Assembly (NCBI GenBank): GCA_964501535.1
Contig: CAZCSV010000006.1
Location: 62,001 to 126,000, forward strand
DNA length: 64,000 bases
Reading direction: 5' to 3'
Source: FEN-1279 sp964501535
GTDB taxonomy: Bacteria; Bacteroidota; Ignavibacteria; Tepidaquicellales; Tepidaquicellaceae
Below, piece by piece: positions 36,178 through 44,597 of the stretch. The notes under the pieces are model-generated. The model was given only the letters and a program-made list of their open reading frames with translations. It was not told the DNA's origin and did no database searches. The stretch's first letter is position 1. Every line of letters begins with the position of its first letter. Both the position numbers and the translations under genes were made by a program.

Positions 36178-37275
36178 TTATTTCCCGAAGAAACCGGAAA
36201 TTTTACTGCAAACATATTCGACAGATTCATCGGGCAAATCCGGCCAGCTCGGAAGATTTATACCTCTGATTGCTATGTCTTCAGCAACGGGGAATTTATG
36301 ATATTGATGTGAAAACATAGGCATAGTATGAACCGGGTAAAATGTAGGTCTCGTCTCGATTCCTTCCTGCTTTAAATATTCTCTCAACGAATTTCTTGTG
36401 TTTACATTGTCGGTTAATATGGAATACATCCAGTATGTGTGAAAGACGTTTTGTGCTTCTTTGTGCGGCGTGACCGGCAGTCCTTTAAGAAGATTATTAT
36501 ATTTCTCCGCAAGCTCTCTTTTGAGTTTAATGTGTTCATTTGCTTTTTCAAGCTGTGCTAAACCTATTGCCGCGCAAATATTCGTAATCCTGTAATTGTA
36601 TCCTATAACATCATGCCAGTATTCCCTGTCTCTCGATACACCGTGCATTTTCAGATGATATGCTTTATCGTAAAGATAATAATCATTTGTTATCAGCATA
36701 CCGCCTTCACCGGTAGTTATGGTTTTATTTCCGTAAAAACTGAATGCCGCAATGTTTCCGAATGTTCCGACATATTTATCATTAAATTTTGAACCGAATG
36801 CTTCGGCGCAATCTTCGATTATGAAAAGCTTGTGCTCTTCTGCAATCCTGCAAATCTCATCCATCTCGCAAGGGTGTCCGTATAAATGGACCGGCATTAT
36901 AGCTTTCGTTTTTGATGTTATTTTTTTTCTGATGTCAGCCGGGTCGACTTGCCAGGTGGATGAAAGGGAGTCTGCGAAAACCGGTGTTGCCCCCGTATAC
37001 AAAATAGAGCTCACTGAAGCAATATATGTAAAAGTCGGGACGATTACCTCGTCTCCATTTCCAATGCCTAAAGTTTCCAGTGCGAGGTGAAGTGCCGTCG
37101 TACCGTTTGAAATCCCTGTTGCATATTCGACTCCGAGATATTCCGCGAATTTTTCTTCGAACTTTTGTATGTATTTTCCCTTTGATGATATCCAGTTTGT
37201 ATCCAGACAATCATTCACATATTTCTTTTCGTTTCCCCCCAGCCATGGCTGGTAAATTGGAATTCTGATACTCAT
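36178..37275 (-). CDS. DegT/DnrJ/EryC1/StrS-family sugar aminotransferase
   Basis: 365 residues, PLP-dependent. The family start 'PIYQPWLGGNEKKYVNDCLDTNWISSKG', the substrate/PLP region 'GISNGTTALHLALETLGIGNGDEVIVPTFTYIAS', 'IIEDCAEAFGSK' and the PLP-lysine motif 'SFYGNKTITTGEGGML' are all present. These enzymes add an amino group to a keto-sugar nucleotide (perosamine, for example) used in LPS O-antigens or other glycans. The start codon overlaps the stop of the upstream GT9 gene by 4 bp, so the four genes 36178-40455 are one operon for a surface glycan. Confidence 0.92.
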   Translation of the reverse strand: MSIRIPIYQPWLGGNEKKYVNDCLDTNWISSKGKYIQKFEEKFAEYLGVEYATGISNGTTALHLALETLGIGNGDEVIVPTFTYIASVSSILYTGATPVFADSLSSTWQVDPADIRKKITSKTKAIMPVHLYGHPCEMDEICRIAEEHKLFIIEDCAEAFGSKFNDKYVGTFGNIAAFSFYGNKTITTGEGGMLITNDYYLYDKAYHLKMHGVSRDREYWHDVIGYNYRITNICAAIGLAQLEKANEHIKLKRELAEKYNNLLKGLPVTPHKEAQNVFHTYWMYSILTDNVNTRNSLREYLKQEGIETRPTFYPVHTMPMFSHQYHKFPVAEDIAIRGINLPSWPDLPDESVEYVCSKISGFFGK

Positions 37276-38420
37276 TTCTTTTTGTAATTATTTACCAATT
37301 CAACAATTTTTTTCAGGTCAATCATTTCAATACATTCAAGATTATACGGGCATACCCTTTTCCAGCATGGTGAGCACGCAAGGTCTTTCTGATACAGCTT
37401 TTCACCTCTTCCGTACAGCTCAATCTCAGCCCAGCATGACAGCCCGAACCATGCTATTATATATTTCTGCAGAGCAATTGCAAGATGCATTCCGAAACTG
37501 TCACCCGAAACGACAATGTCCGGAATACTCATAAAACAGGCTCCGCGTCTTAATCCTAGTGTTGAAGGTGTATTTATAATAAATTTTCTCTGTTCTTTTT
37601 TGAATGCTTTAAAAATTTTTTCGTTTCTTTGAGTATCTTCTCTGCCTCCAAGCAAAACGATCCGCAGATTTTTATTTTTTAATAAATCCTTTATTATTTT
37701 TATATGCTGCTCTATAGTCATTTTCTTATTCGGGAATAGCTCCGAACATCCCGTATTGAAACCGACGTAAATATACTTATCGTTATATTTAATTTTTTTC
37801 TTGTAATTTTCGATGAACTCTTTTTCTTCGTCAGAAAAATTAAAAACATACGGGTCATATTGATATTCGAGTTCGAATACTTCGTGAATTATGTCCACTC
37901 CGCTTCTTGTATTCTCCCTGAATTTTTTCTTATCATCGATTCCGAGGATATAACTGTACATCGCTCCTTCGTTTGCCGGAATTATTTTTCCGTCTGCGTT
38001 CAGTAGAAAACCGAGTTTCTTTTTTGCATTAACTTCATTCGCGAAAGCGCATGCGTATACGGATTTATCCGCATTCATTGCATAATCGAATTCGATGTTT
38101 TTCAATATCATTCTGTTTTCATCAGTCCAGGTGAATACTTTGTCGATTAAATGATTGTACCAAAGAATCTTTTCCGCGTTCTCAAACGTAATCCAGTAAA
38201 TTGTGCTGACGGGGAATTTTCTTTTTATTGCGTGTAGAATCGGGGTGTTATCCAGTACGTTTCCGAGAGCATCGAGCGAAATGATTAAAATCTTCGTTCC
38301 CATATTTCCGTTTTCATCAGAGCATCCGTTTTCAAGGCAGTTGAAATACGGCTTGCATGGTTTGTATCCCGAGTAATTTTTACATTTTGGGATTTTTAAA
38401 TCTTTTAAATTCATTTTCAT
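37272..38420 (-). CDS. GT9-family glycosyltransferase (heptosyltransferase-like) with Cys-rich N-terminus
   Basis: 382 residues. An N-terminal extension with five Cys in about 25 residues ('CKNYSGYKPCKPYFNCLENGC') precedes the GT-B fold, which begins 'KILIISLDALGNVLDNTPILHAIKRKFP'. 'YVGFNTGCSELFPNKKMT' and 'PDIVVSGDSFGMHLAIAL' are the typical GT9 nucleotide-sugar and acceptor regions. Near the C-terminus there is a second Cys cluster ('CSPCWKRVCPYNLEC'). GT9 enzymes add heptose or related sugars to the LPS inner core. A second possible ATG is two codons inside. Overlaps both neighbours by 4 bp. Confidence 0.87.
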   Translation of the reverse strand: MKMNLKDLKIPKCKNYSGYKPCKPYFNCLENGCSDENGNMGTKILIISLDALGNVLDNTPILHAIKRKFPVSTIYWITFENAEKILWYNHLIDKVFTWTDENRMILKNIEFDYAMNADKSVYACAFANEVNAKKKLGFLLNADGKIIPANEGAMYSYILGIDDKKKFRENTRSGVDIIHEVFELEYQYDPYVFNFSDEEKEFIENYKKKIKYNDKYIYVGFNTGCSELFPNKKMTIEQHIKIIKDLLKNKNLRIVLLGGREDTQRNEKIFKAFKKEQRKFIINTPSTLGLRRGACFMSIPDIVVSGDSFGMHLAIALQKYIIAWFGLSCWAEIELYGRGEKLYQKDLACSPCWKRVCPYNLECIEMIDLKKIVELVNNYKKK

Positions 38421-39439
38421 CTTTTTATTTCAATGTATTTTATTACTTCTTCTACGGATATTCCGTCTTCAAAATTACAAATATTCCTGTCAGTACTGCA
38501 ATGCGAATCGCAGTATTCCTTGGATACCTCAAGATTTACCGATTTTCTGTTAATTACTCCCCAGTGTTTCGCACTACTTACATTCCTATAGCAGTGGAGA
38601 CCGATGCACCTTATATCCAAAGCATCCGCAAGATGTATTGGACCCGTTGATGAACATATCATTAAATCAATTTTCGAAATTACTTTTATTAAATCCCTGA
38701 GATTTGAAATTCTTTTCGAGATATCTATTATCCTTTTATCTTCTAAACTTCTTGCTTTTTCCTTGAAATCTTCGGTCATTTCAAGTGCAGTCAGCATTAT
38801 TACGTAATCTTCACCCGGGAATCTATTTATTATTTTCTTAAGAAGCTCGAAATACTTTTCTTCGCTCCAATTCGGAGCCGAATTTTTCGAACCTGTATGC
38901 AATATTATTTTGAATGATTTTTCGTTTATTCCTGCCTCAATGAAAAAATTAGCCGCCCAGTTTTTTTCTTCTTCTGTTAAAAAAATTTCGGGTTGAATAT
39001 TATCTGTTATGACTCCTATTTTCCTTGCGACGTCCATGCAGTAATCCGCTTCATGCCTCAGCGGAATATAATTATTCCTCGAAACACTTTTCATAAATGT
39101 AATTATTTCGTACAGTTTCCTGCCGACACCGATTCTGTTTCTGATTCCCGCCCTGAACATCTGATAAGCAGCTCTCTCGGTTGGCAGTACCAATAATCCG
39201 TCCGTAAATCTGCAATTTTTAATTTCTTCGATGACTTTCCTGTAAGATTCTTTTTTTAAGTCATCAGTAATCATTTTATCTATATATGGATTGTTTTCAA
39301 GAACCGCTATTGTATTGGGCTGTGTTAATGTTGCAATGAAAGAATCTGGAAATGTTTTCCTGATTTCCCTTACCATAGGCGTAATCATTACAACATCTCC
39401 GACTCTGTCAGTCCGAACTATTAATATTCTCTTGCTCAA
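38417..39439 (-). CDS. GT9-family glycosyltransferase (heptosyltransferase-like)
   Basis: 340 residues. 'RILIVRTDRVGDVVMITPMVREIRKTFP' is the classic N-terminus of LPS heptosyltransferases; 'KIILHTGSKNSAPNWSEEKYFELL' and 'IDLMICSSTGPIHLADALDI' mark the second Rossmann domain. A Cys cluster sits near the end ('YCDSHCSTDRNIC'). It overlaps the GT9 gene on each side by 4 bp (ATGA junctions), so translation is probably coupled. Confidence 0.92.
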   Translation of the reverse strand: MSKRILIVRTDRVGDVVMITPMVREIRKTFPDSFIATLTQPNTIAVLENNPYIDKMITDDLKKESYRKVIEEIKNCRFTDGLLVLPTERAAYQMFRAGIRNRIGVGRKLYEIITFMKSVSRNNYIPLRHEADYCMDVARKIGVITDNIQPEIFLTEEEKNWAANFFIEAGINEKSFKIILHTGSKNSAPNWSEEKYFELLKKIINRFPGEDYVIMLTALEMTEDFKEKARSLEDKRIIDISKRISNLRDLIKVISKIDLMICSSTGPIHLADALDIRCIGLHCYRNVSSAKHWGVINRKSVNLEVSKEYCDSHCSTDRNICNFEDGISVEEVIKYIEIKR

Positions 39440-40455
39440 TTTCTGTTTAATAATAAATTCAACTTTTCGATTATTTTATCTTTAGGCAACTCGGTCATGC
39501 AAATATTTCCTATTTTGCACTCGAGCAAATTGCAATTCAAACATTCCAAATTTTCATTTCTGACAACAATGTTCTTTTCCCCGTAAGGTCCCTGTGAAAC
39601 CGGATTCGTGGGCCCATATATTCCGAGCACGGGAACTCCCGATGCTACCGCGAGATGCAACAGCCCCGAATCATTTCCGATTATTACTTTGCATTTTCTC
39701 ATCAGTGCGGATGAATATTTTAAGTCGGTTTCCGGAGAAATGTAAACATAATCACCGGTATTGTTCTTAATAGTCTCGCATTCCTTCCTCTCTGCATCGA
39801 TTCCCCATATCAAAAGAAAATTCACATTATACTTCTCGCGGATTATTTTTATCAATTCGGAGAAATCCTTATCTTTGTATTTTTTCGTTTTCCATCCGCC
39901 TGAAATAAGTATACCTAAAATATCTTTTTCATTTATTCCGTTTCTCTTTACGAAATCCTCTGCGAATGATTTGTTTGAGTCGTTTATGAAAAATTCCAGC
40001 TTATCCGATACGATTGGAATATCAATTCCTTTTATCGCATCGAGATTATACTCAACATTGTGAATACTGTGAGGACGTCCTTCAACAACTTTATTATATG
40101 CATATTTTCTGTTTCTGTAATTGTATCCGATTCTGTATTTTGCTTTGCTGAAAAAAGTTACAGAGGCAGAGCGTGGGTTGCCGAATAAATCTATCACCAT
40201 ATCGAAATTCTGTTTCCGCATGCTCTTCAATAAACGTTTCGAGTCGGGTTCTCCGAAATTGTATGTGAAATATCTTGTGATAAACGGATTGTCTATGAAT
40301 ATATCCCTGCAGTTCGTATGGGTAAGGAAATATATCTCTGCATCGGGAAAGAAGCTCTTTAAATTCGGAAGAACCGGTGTGGAAAGGAGTACGTCTCCTA
40401 TACCTCCGAATTTTATAACAAGAATTTTCTTTATTTTTTCCTTATCTATTTCCAA
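39436..40455 (-). CDS. GT9-family glycosyltransferase (heptosyltransferase-like)
   Basis: 339 residues, first gene of the four-gene glycan cassette. 'KILVIKFGGIGDVLLSTPVLPNLKSFFP' opens the GT-B fold; 'GILISGGWKTKKYKDKDFSELI' and 'CKVIIGNDSGLLHLAVASGVPVLGIYGPTNP' are strong GT9 motifs. The C-terminal Cys cluster is 'CLNCNLLECKIGNIC'. The endonuclease III-like gene ends 4 bp before this start on the same strand, so both may share a transcript. Confidence 0.93.
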   Translation of the reverse strand: MEIDKEKIKKILVIKFGGIGDVLLSTPVLPNLKSFFPDAEIYFLTHTNCRDIFIDNPFITRYFTYNFGEPDSKRLLKSMRKQNFDMVIDLFGNPRSASVTFFSKAKYRIGYNYRNRKYAYNKVVEGRPHSIHNVEYNLDAIKGIDIPIVSDKLEFFINDSNKSFAEDFVKRNGINEKDILGILISGGWKTKKYKDKDFSELIKIIREKYNVNFLLIWGIDAERKECETIKNNTGDYVYISPETDLKYSSALMRKCKVIIGNDSGLLHLAVASGVPVLGIYGPTNPVSQGPYGEKNIVVRNENLECLNCNLLECKIGNICMTELPKDKIIEKLNLLLNRN

Positions 40456-40459
40456 ATTT

Positions 40460-41176
40460 CTATATACTGTCGAGTATTAAAAAATTATTTTCCGTTTCCG
40501 AATTTTTTTTGTTTGATTTATCCTTGGATTTATACATACACTCATTGTATAAAAAGCATGAGCCGCAGAAAGGTCTTTTAGCTCTGCAAATATTCCTTCC
40601 GAACATAATTATTGCTCTGTGCAAGAAATATTTCTTTTCTCCCGGAATTAAATTTTTTGCCTTATTAAATGTTTCCTCCGCAGTTTTTGTTTCTACTATC
40701 CCGAGTCTGTTTAAAACCCTGTGAATGTGAGTATCTACGGGAAATACTTTCCTGCCGAGTGAAAATACAAGCACGCAGGAAGCAGTCTTTACACCGATAC
40801 CTTTATACTTTGTTAACTCTTTGTAGACTTCTTCATCCGAAAGATTTTTCAAATAATCCAAGCTTACTTTTCCTCTCTCATTTTTTATGTGTTTCAGCAG
40901 GGATTTTATGTCTTTGCTTTTTGTATCGGCCAATCCGCAGATTCTTATCAGTTTTTTTATTTTACCTGCAGGAGCATCTGCCGTATCGTCCCAGTTTTTG
41001 AATTCACTCTTGAGATTATTAAATGCAATGCTCGAAGTTTTATCGGTAGTGTTCTGCGAAAGCTTAGTGGCAATGAGCGTATCCAGAATATCCGAAGATT
41101 TTTTTACTTTTTTTTCCTCTTTGTAATGCTTTTCAAAAGAGGAAATTATATTATTTATTTTTTTTTTATTCGACAT
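40460..41176 (-). CDS. nth: Endonuclease III-like HhH-GPD DNA glycosylase/AP lyase
   Basis: The ATG at 41176 is preferred (238 residues) because homology starts soon after; an upstream alternative start adds only six residues. The helix-hairpin-helix 'LTKYKGIGVKTASCVLVFSLG' contains the catalytic Lys130, and the catalytic Asp148 is in 'VDTHIHRVLNRLG'. The C-terminal 4Fe-4S loop has the exact Nth spacing C-x6-C-x2-C-x5-C ('CRAKRPFCGSCFLYNEC'). It removes oxidised pyrimidines and cuts the resulting abasic site. 'TKLSQNTTDKTS' replaces the usual 'LSVQATDKRV', a variant known from related HhH-GPD groups, so substrate range could differ from E. coli Nth. Confidence 0.88.
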   Translation of the reverse strand: MSNKKKINNIISSFEKHYKEEKKVKKSSDILDTLIATKLSQNTTDKTSSIAFNNLKSEFKNWDDTADAPAGKIKKLIRICGLADTKSKDIKSLLKHIKNERGKVSLDYLKNLSDEEVYKELTKYKGIGVKTASCVLVFSLGRKVFPVDTHIHRVLNRLGIVETKTAEETFNKAKNLIPGEKKYFLHRAIIMFGRNICRAKRPFCGSCFLYNECMYKSKDKSNKKNSETENNFLILDSI

Positions 41177-41185
41177 AAAAAACAA

Positions 41186-41211
41186 CGTTCCCAACGCGGA
41201 CGTTGGGAACG
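41186..41211 (-). terminator. Terminator of the POT gene
   Basis: Perfect 11-bp stem 'CGTTCCCAACG' and 'CGTTGGGAACG' with a 4-base loop, followed by a T-run on the minus strand, 17 bp past the stop at 41228. The structure sits between the POT gene and the next start, so the glycosylase gene probably has its own promoter or depends on read-through. Confidence 0.88.
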
Positions 41212-41227
41212 AGGATATAAATAAAAT

Positions 41228-42919
41228 TTACGATGTCGTTGAAGCTTCGAGTCGTTTCAAAACTGAAAATATAAACACACCTGATATAACCGATGTAAGG
41301 ACAAGCAGTGCAAACGTCTGCCACAATTCGAGATTTGCATACGGTACAGCAATCACACCCGATAAGTAATTTCCGAGCGCCGTAGCACCGAGCCACCCGC
41401 CCTGCATTAATCCTTTGAGTTTTGGTGGTGCAACTTTAGCTACAAATGAAAGTCCCATTGGACTTAAAAACAACTCTGCTATGGTTAAAGTGAAGTATGT
41501 CGATATCAACCAATAAGGTGAAACCAATAAACTCGAAACCGAGCCGCCTGTAGTACTCTTTATTAAAAGCGGGCTGTCGAGTGCACTTCCGTCTTTTCCT
41601 ACAATAGCTACAATTACCATTAACACATATGCTATTGCTGCAATGAACATACCATAACCGATTTTTCTCGGAGAAGAAATTTCTTTTCCTTTTTTTATAA
41701 ATGATGTAAAGAATGCAATTACCACCGGAGTCAGGAATACAACAAATATCGGGTTGAATGCCTGGAATGTTTCGGGGTCAATCCTGTTTGTCGCTCCGAA
41801 TGTTATAAATCTCATATACAACACTATTGCACCTGCTACCATTAATATTAACCCGATAATTCTCCGCACTGAAGTCGAACTCTTTAATATTAAAAAGATT
41901 AGACCCATAATTACTGCAATCAATGATAAAAGAGCCGGTAAATCAAATAATGTATAAGTCAGATTTGTAACATAACCTGCTGTATAATTTTTTGCAAAAA
42001 GTGTCAACACAAGTCCGTTTTGATGGAATGCCATCCAGAAAAATATTACCGTTATAAACACGAGTATCAATGCAACTATTCTGTCCTTGGTTTGTTTGGG
42101 AGTCAGCTCAACCGTTGTTCCCGCTTGAACAGATTTTTTATGTATATAATCAACGTGTTTATAATATTTTCTGAAAACAATGAAAATCAAGAATGATATG
42201 ATTATAGCAACAGCCGCAACCGCAAAGCCCATATTGTAAGCCGAACTAAGCGATGCAAGATAATCTTTAGAGAAGGCTATCAAATCAATGTTTGCATTTC
42301 CGGTCATCTGCGCCGCAATCTGTTTGAACTTTACCAAACCGTCGGCACTCAAACTGCTCTGGTCTTTCAAATAATTAATTGCAAATCTCGGTATGTTTGC
42401 ATCGTAATAATATTTATCGAACGATAAAAACAGATTTCTCATTCCTGTTGCAGCGAAAGGGGCGAAAAATGCGCCCACGTTAATACCCATGTAATAAATA
42501 TTAAATGCCGTATCCTGTTGCTTTCTGTAAAGTTCGTCTTCATATAAATTCCCGAGAAGCACGACCATATTGCCTTTGAATAATCCCGTGCCGAGTGCAA
42601 TGATGAAAAGCGAACCGAAAAGCAAAGCAGTTCCCGCAGGCGGATATGATAATAACACATACCCCAAAAACATTACGATAATACCAGCAATTACTACCTT
42701 GCCGTAACCAAGCCTGTCGGCGAGCAATCCGCCAATTATGGGCAGTCCGTAAACAGCCGCTAAAAATATACCCCACACCTGTCCGATTTCCGATTCCGGA
42801 ATACCGAGTTTTGCCTCGATAAAAAGTGTAAAAATTGCGAGCATAGTGTAATACCCGAATCTCTCACCCATATTGGAAAGTGCAAGGACGTACAAACCTT
42901 TTGGATGTCCTTTAAACAT
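41228..42919 (-). CDS. Proton-dependent oligopeptide (POT/PTR2) transporter
   Basis: 563 residues and about 14 hydrophobic helices. 'GHPKGLYVLALSNMGERFGYYTMLAIFTLF' contains the ERFGYYxM proton-coupling signature; 'GTGLFKGNMVVLLGNLY' and 'FNIYYMGINVGAFFAPFAATG' are the other two PTR2 motifs. A long loop in the middle of the protein separates the two six-helix halves. It should import di- and tripeptides with protons across the inner membrane. It is the second POT-like carrier in the window, next to the OPT carrier and the peptide ABC system. Confidence 0.93.
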   Translation of the reverse strand: MFKGHPKGLYVLALSNMGERFGYYTMLAIFTLFIEAKLGIPESEIGQVWGIFLAAVYGLPIIGGLLADRLGYGKVVIAGIIVMFLGYVLLSYPPAGTALLFGSLFIIALGTGLFKGNMVVLLGNLYEDELYRKQQDTAFNIYYMGINVGAFFAPFAATGMRNLFLSFDKYYYDANIPRFAINYLKDQSSLSADGLVKFKQIAAQMTGNANIDLIAFSKDYLASLSSAYNMGFAVAAVAIIISFLIFIVFRKYYKHVDYIHKKSVQAGTTVELTPKQTKDRIVALILVFITVIFFWMAFHQNGLVLTLFAKNYTAGYVTNLTYTLFDLPALLSLIAVIMGLIFLILKSSTSVRRIIGLILMVAGAIVLYMRFITFGATNRIDPETFQAFNPIFVVFLTPVVIAFFTSFIKKGKEISSPRKIGYGMFIAAIAYVLMVIVAIVGKDGSALDSPLLIKSTTGGSVSSLLVSPYWLISTYFTLTIAELFLSPMGLSFVAKVAPPKLKGLMQGGWLGATALGNYLSGVIAVPYANLELWQTFALLVLTSVISGVFIFSVLKRLEASTTS

Positions 42920-42978
42920 AGTTTGAATTTAAAGTTTTAAAAAATATTTATATAAAGTCTCAAATTTCAAAAAATATC

Positions 42979-43020
42979 TGTAAACTTAACGTTTTTACGT
43001 TTAAATTAATATGTTAAAAA
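42979..43020. repeat. 42-bp direct repeat, left copy
   Basis: This 42-bp segment matches 44282-44323 at 35 of 42 positions by my alignment, including an identical 18-base core 'AAATTAATATGTTAAAAA' (43003-43020 and 44306-44323). The two copies bracket the AAA ATPase gene in the same orientation. Confidence 0.75.
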
Positions 43021-43089
43021 CCAACGTAAATCCATCTTCAAAATTACCGAAGGTATAGTAATTGAATTATACTTGACTTTTAAATAAGT

Positions 43090-43131
43090 ATTACGCATTT
43101 TGTATTACGCATTTTGCATTACGCATTTTGC
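43090..43131. repeat. Three tandem 14-bp repeats
   Basis: 'ATTACGCATTTTGY' occurs three times without gaps (43090-43103, 43104-43117, 43118-43131), ending 19 bp before the ATPase ATG. Confidence 0.92.
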
Positions 43132-43150
43132 GTAATATAAAACTAAAGTA

Positions 43151-44254
43151 ATGAACCCTTTTATAGTAAGTGGTTTTGCAGGCTCCAAATATTTTTGTGA
43201 TAGGAAAAAGGAACTGGAAAAATTAAAAGAAGCTTTTACTAATAACCGTAACATTACTCTTTTTTCCATAAGGAGAATGGGTAAATCTTCATTAATTCAG
43301 TATTTATTTGAAGAGAGAAAAAAAAACACAAATTGCATTTATCTTGATATTTATCCTTCTAATAATTTTCAGGATTTTGTTCAAATTTTTGCGAATTCTT
43401 TGACGAAATTTTATGGATATAAAATAAAAGAGTATTTAAGCAATTTTTCGAATCTAGTAAAATCTTTAAATGCAACAATATCTTTCGACGGTTTTACAGG
43501 TAACCCGGAAATTAAAATTGGATTGGGAAATTTTGAAAAGCAGAAAGATAATTTTTTAAAAATTATTGAATTTCTAGAAAAAAGCAAAAAAAGAATATAT
43601 CTTGCCATAGATGAATTTCAAACGGTTGTTAACTATCCCGAAAAAAATACAATTGCACTTCTGAGAACATATTTTCAGCAATGCGAAAATATTAATTTTA
43701 TTTTTTCCGGCAGTAATAATAGGATTATGCAATCTCTATTTGCGAATAAAACCAGTCCATTTTATCAAAGTACGCAATTTTTAATGCTGGAAGAAATTGA
43801 ATATAATGAATACAAAAAATTTATTAAAAATCACTTTTTAATAAGCAATTTTGAAATATCAGATGAACAAATTGACATAATTTTGACGATATGTAGAAGA
43901 CATACATATTATGTTCAGCTTTTATGCAATAGACTGTATTCACAGGGGAAAGATGTTACAAAAGAAGATATTGCGGGAAAATTATTCGAGATTCTGCATG
44001 AAAACGAACCTGTTTATCAGAATTATAAAAACCTATTAACGGAATTGCAGTGGATGGTATTAAAAGCAATCAGTGCAGAAAATGAAGTAAGACAACCGTT
44101 TTCGATAAAATTTATAAAAGAGCACAACTTAAGTTCTCCAAGCAGTGTTACAAGAGCAATAACCTCATTACTTGAAAAAAACATAATAGTTTATTATAAA
44201 GATAGATACATTATCGAAGATGTATTCTTTTCATTGTGGTTAAAAAAATATTAA
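43151..44254 (+). CDS. AAA/archaeal-type P-loop ATPase, possibly mobile
   Basis: 367 residues. 'NPFIVSGFAGSKYFCDRKKELEKLKEAF' and 'NITLFSIRRMGKSSLIQYLF' (a P-loop with S-I-R-R-M-G-K-S-S) match the bacterial ATP-binding proteins related to archaeal ATPases; Walker B is 'RIYLAIDEFQTV', sensor-like 'FIFSGSNNRIM'. A winged-helix-like C-terminus follows ('LSSPSSVTRAITSLLEKNIIVYY', 'VFFSLWLKKY'). Such proteins are often found as scattered, lineage-specific accessory genes; their function is poorly known. The gene is noticeably more AT-rich than its neighbours and is enclosed by 42-bp direct repeats, which suggests transfer or duplication of the unit. Confidence 0.82.
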   Translation: MNPFIVSGFAGSKYFCDRKKELEKLKEAFTNNRNITLFSIRRMGKSSLIQYLFEERKKNTNCIYLDIYPSNNFQDFVQIFANSLTKFYGYKIKEYLSNFSNLVKSLNATISFDGFTGNPEIKIGLGNFEKQKDNFLKIIEFLEKSKKRIYLAIDEFQTVVNYPEKNTIALLRTYFQQCENINFIFSGSNNRIMQSLFANKTSPFYQSTQFLMLEEIEYNEYKKFIKNHFLISNFEISDEQIDIILTICRRHTYYVQLLCNRLYSQGKDVTKEDIAGKLFEILHENEPVYQNYKNLLTELQWMVLKAISAENEVRQPFSIKFIKEHNLSSPSSVTRAITSLLEKNIIVYYKDRYIIEDVFFSLWLKKY

Positions 44255-44597
44255 TATGTAATTTAGATACATAAAAGCACTTATAAACTCGATATTTTTA
44301 CCTTGAAATTAATATGTTAAAAAAGCGTAAAAATTAAGATTTCCAAATACTAATATCCGGACAAAATATAATTCCGAAAAGTTAATTAATTATATTGGTA
44401 TTTAAATTATTTAGATGTTTAGGGTATTATTTTATCTCTTTTTTTTAATTCGCTTTTCATATATTACGATTGAATACATATTGAAAAAAAGAAAAGTTTT
44501 CTACAGGAGGAGAAAATTATTTCTATCACACGCCACTAAAAGTAATTCATTTTATTTAATTTTTATTATTGAAAAAATTATAAAATTAAATCGGATT
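44255..44597. other. Intergenic region, 343 bp, with right copy of the direct repeat
   Basis: Very AT-rich. The only structure I can support is the right 42-bp direct repeat at 44282-44323. The open frame upstream of the ATG at 44598 is low-complexity and unlikely to be translated. No clear promoter or RNA was seen. Confidence 0.6.
44282..44323. repeat. 42-bp direct repeat, right copy
   Basis: Right copy of the repeat at 42979-43020, in the same orientation, beginning 28 bp after the ATPase stop codon; 35 of 42 positions agree by my alignment. Confidence 0.75.

Noticed and set aside
43090..43131. Short CRISPR-like array
   Set aside because: Repeats are 14 bp and contiguous with no spacers, and no cas gene is near.
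44415..44597. 61-codon N-terminal extension of the BNR protein
   Set aside because: It precedes a proper signal peptide at 44598 and its codons look non-coding.
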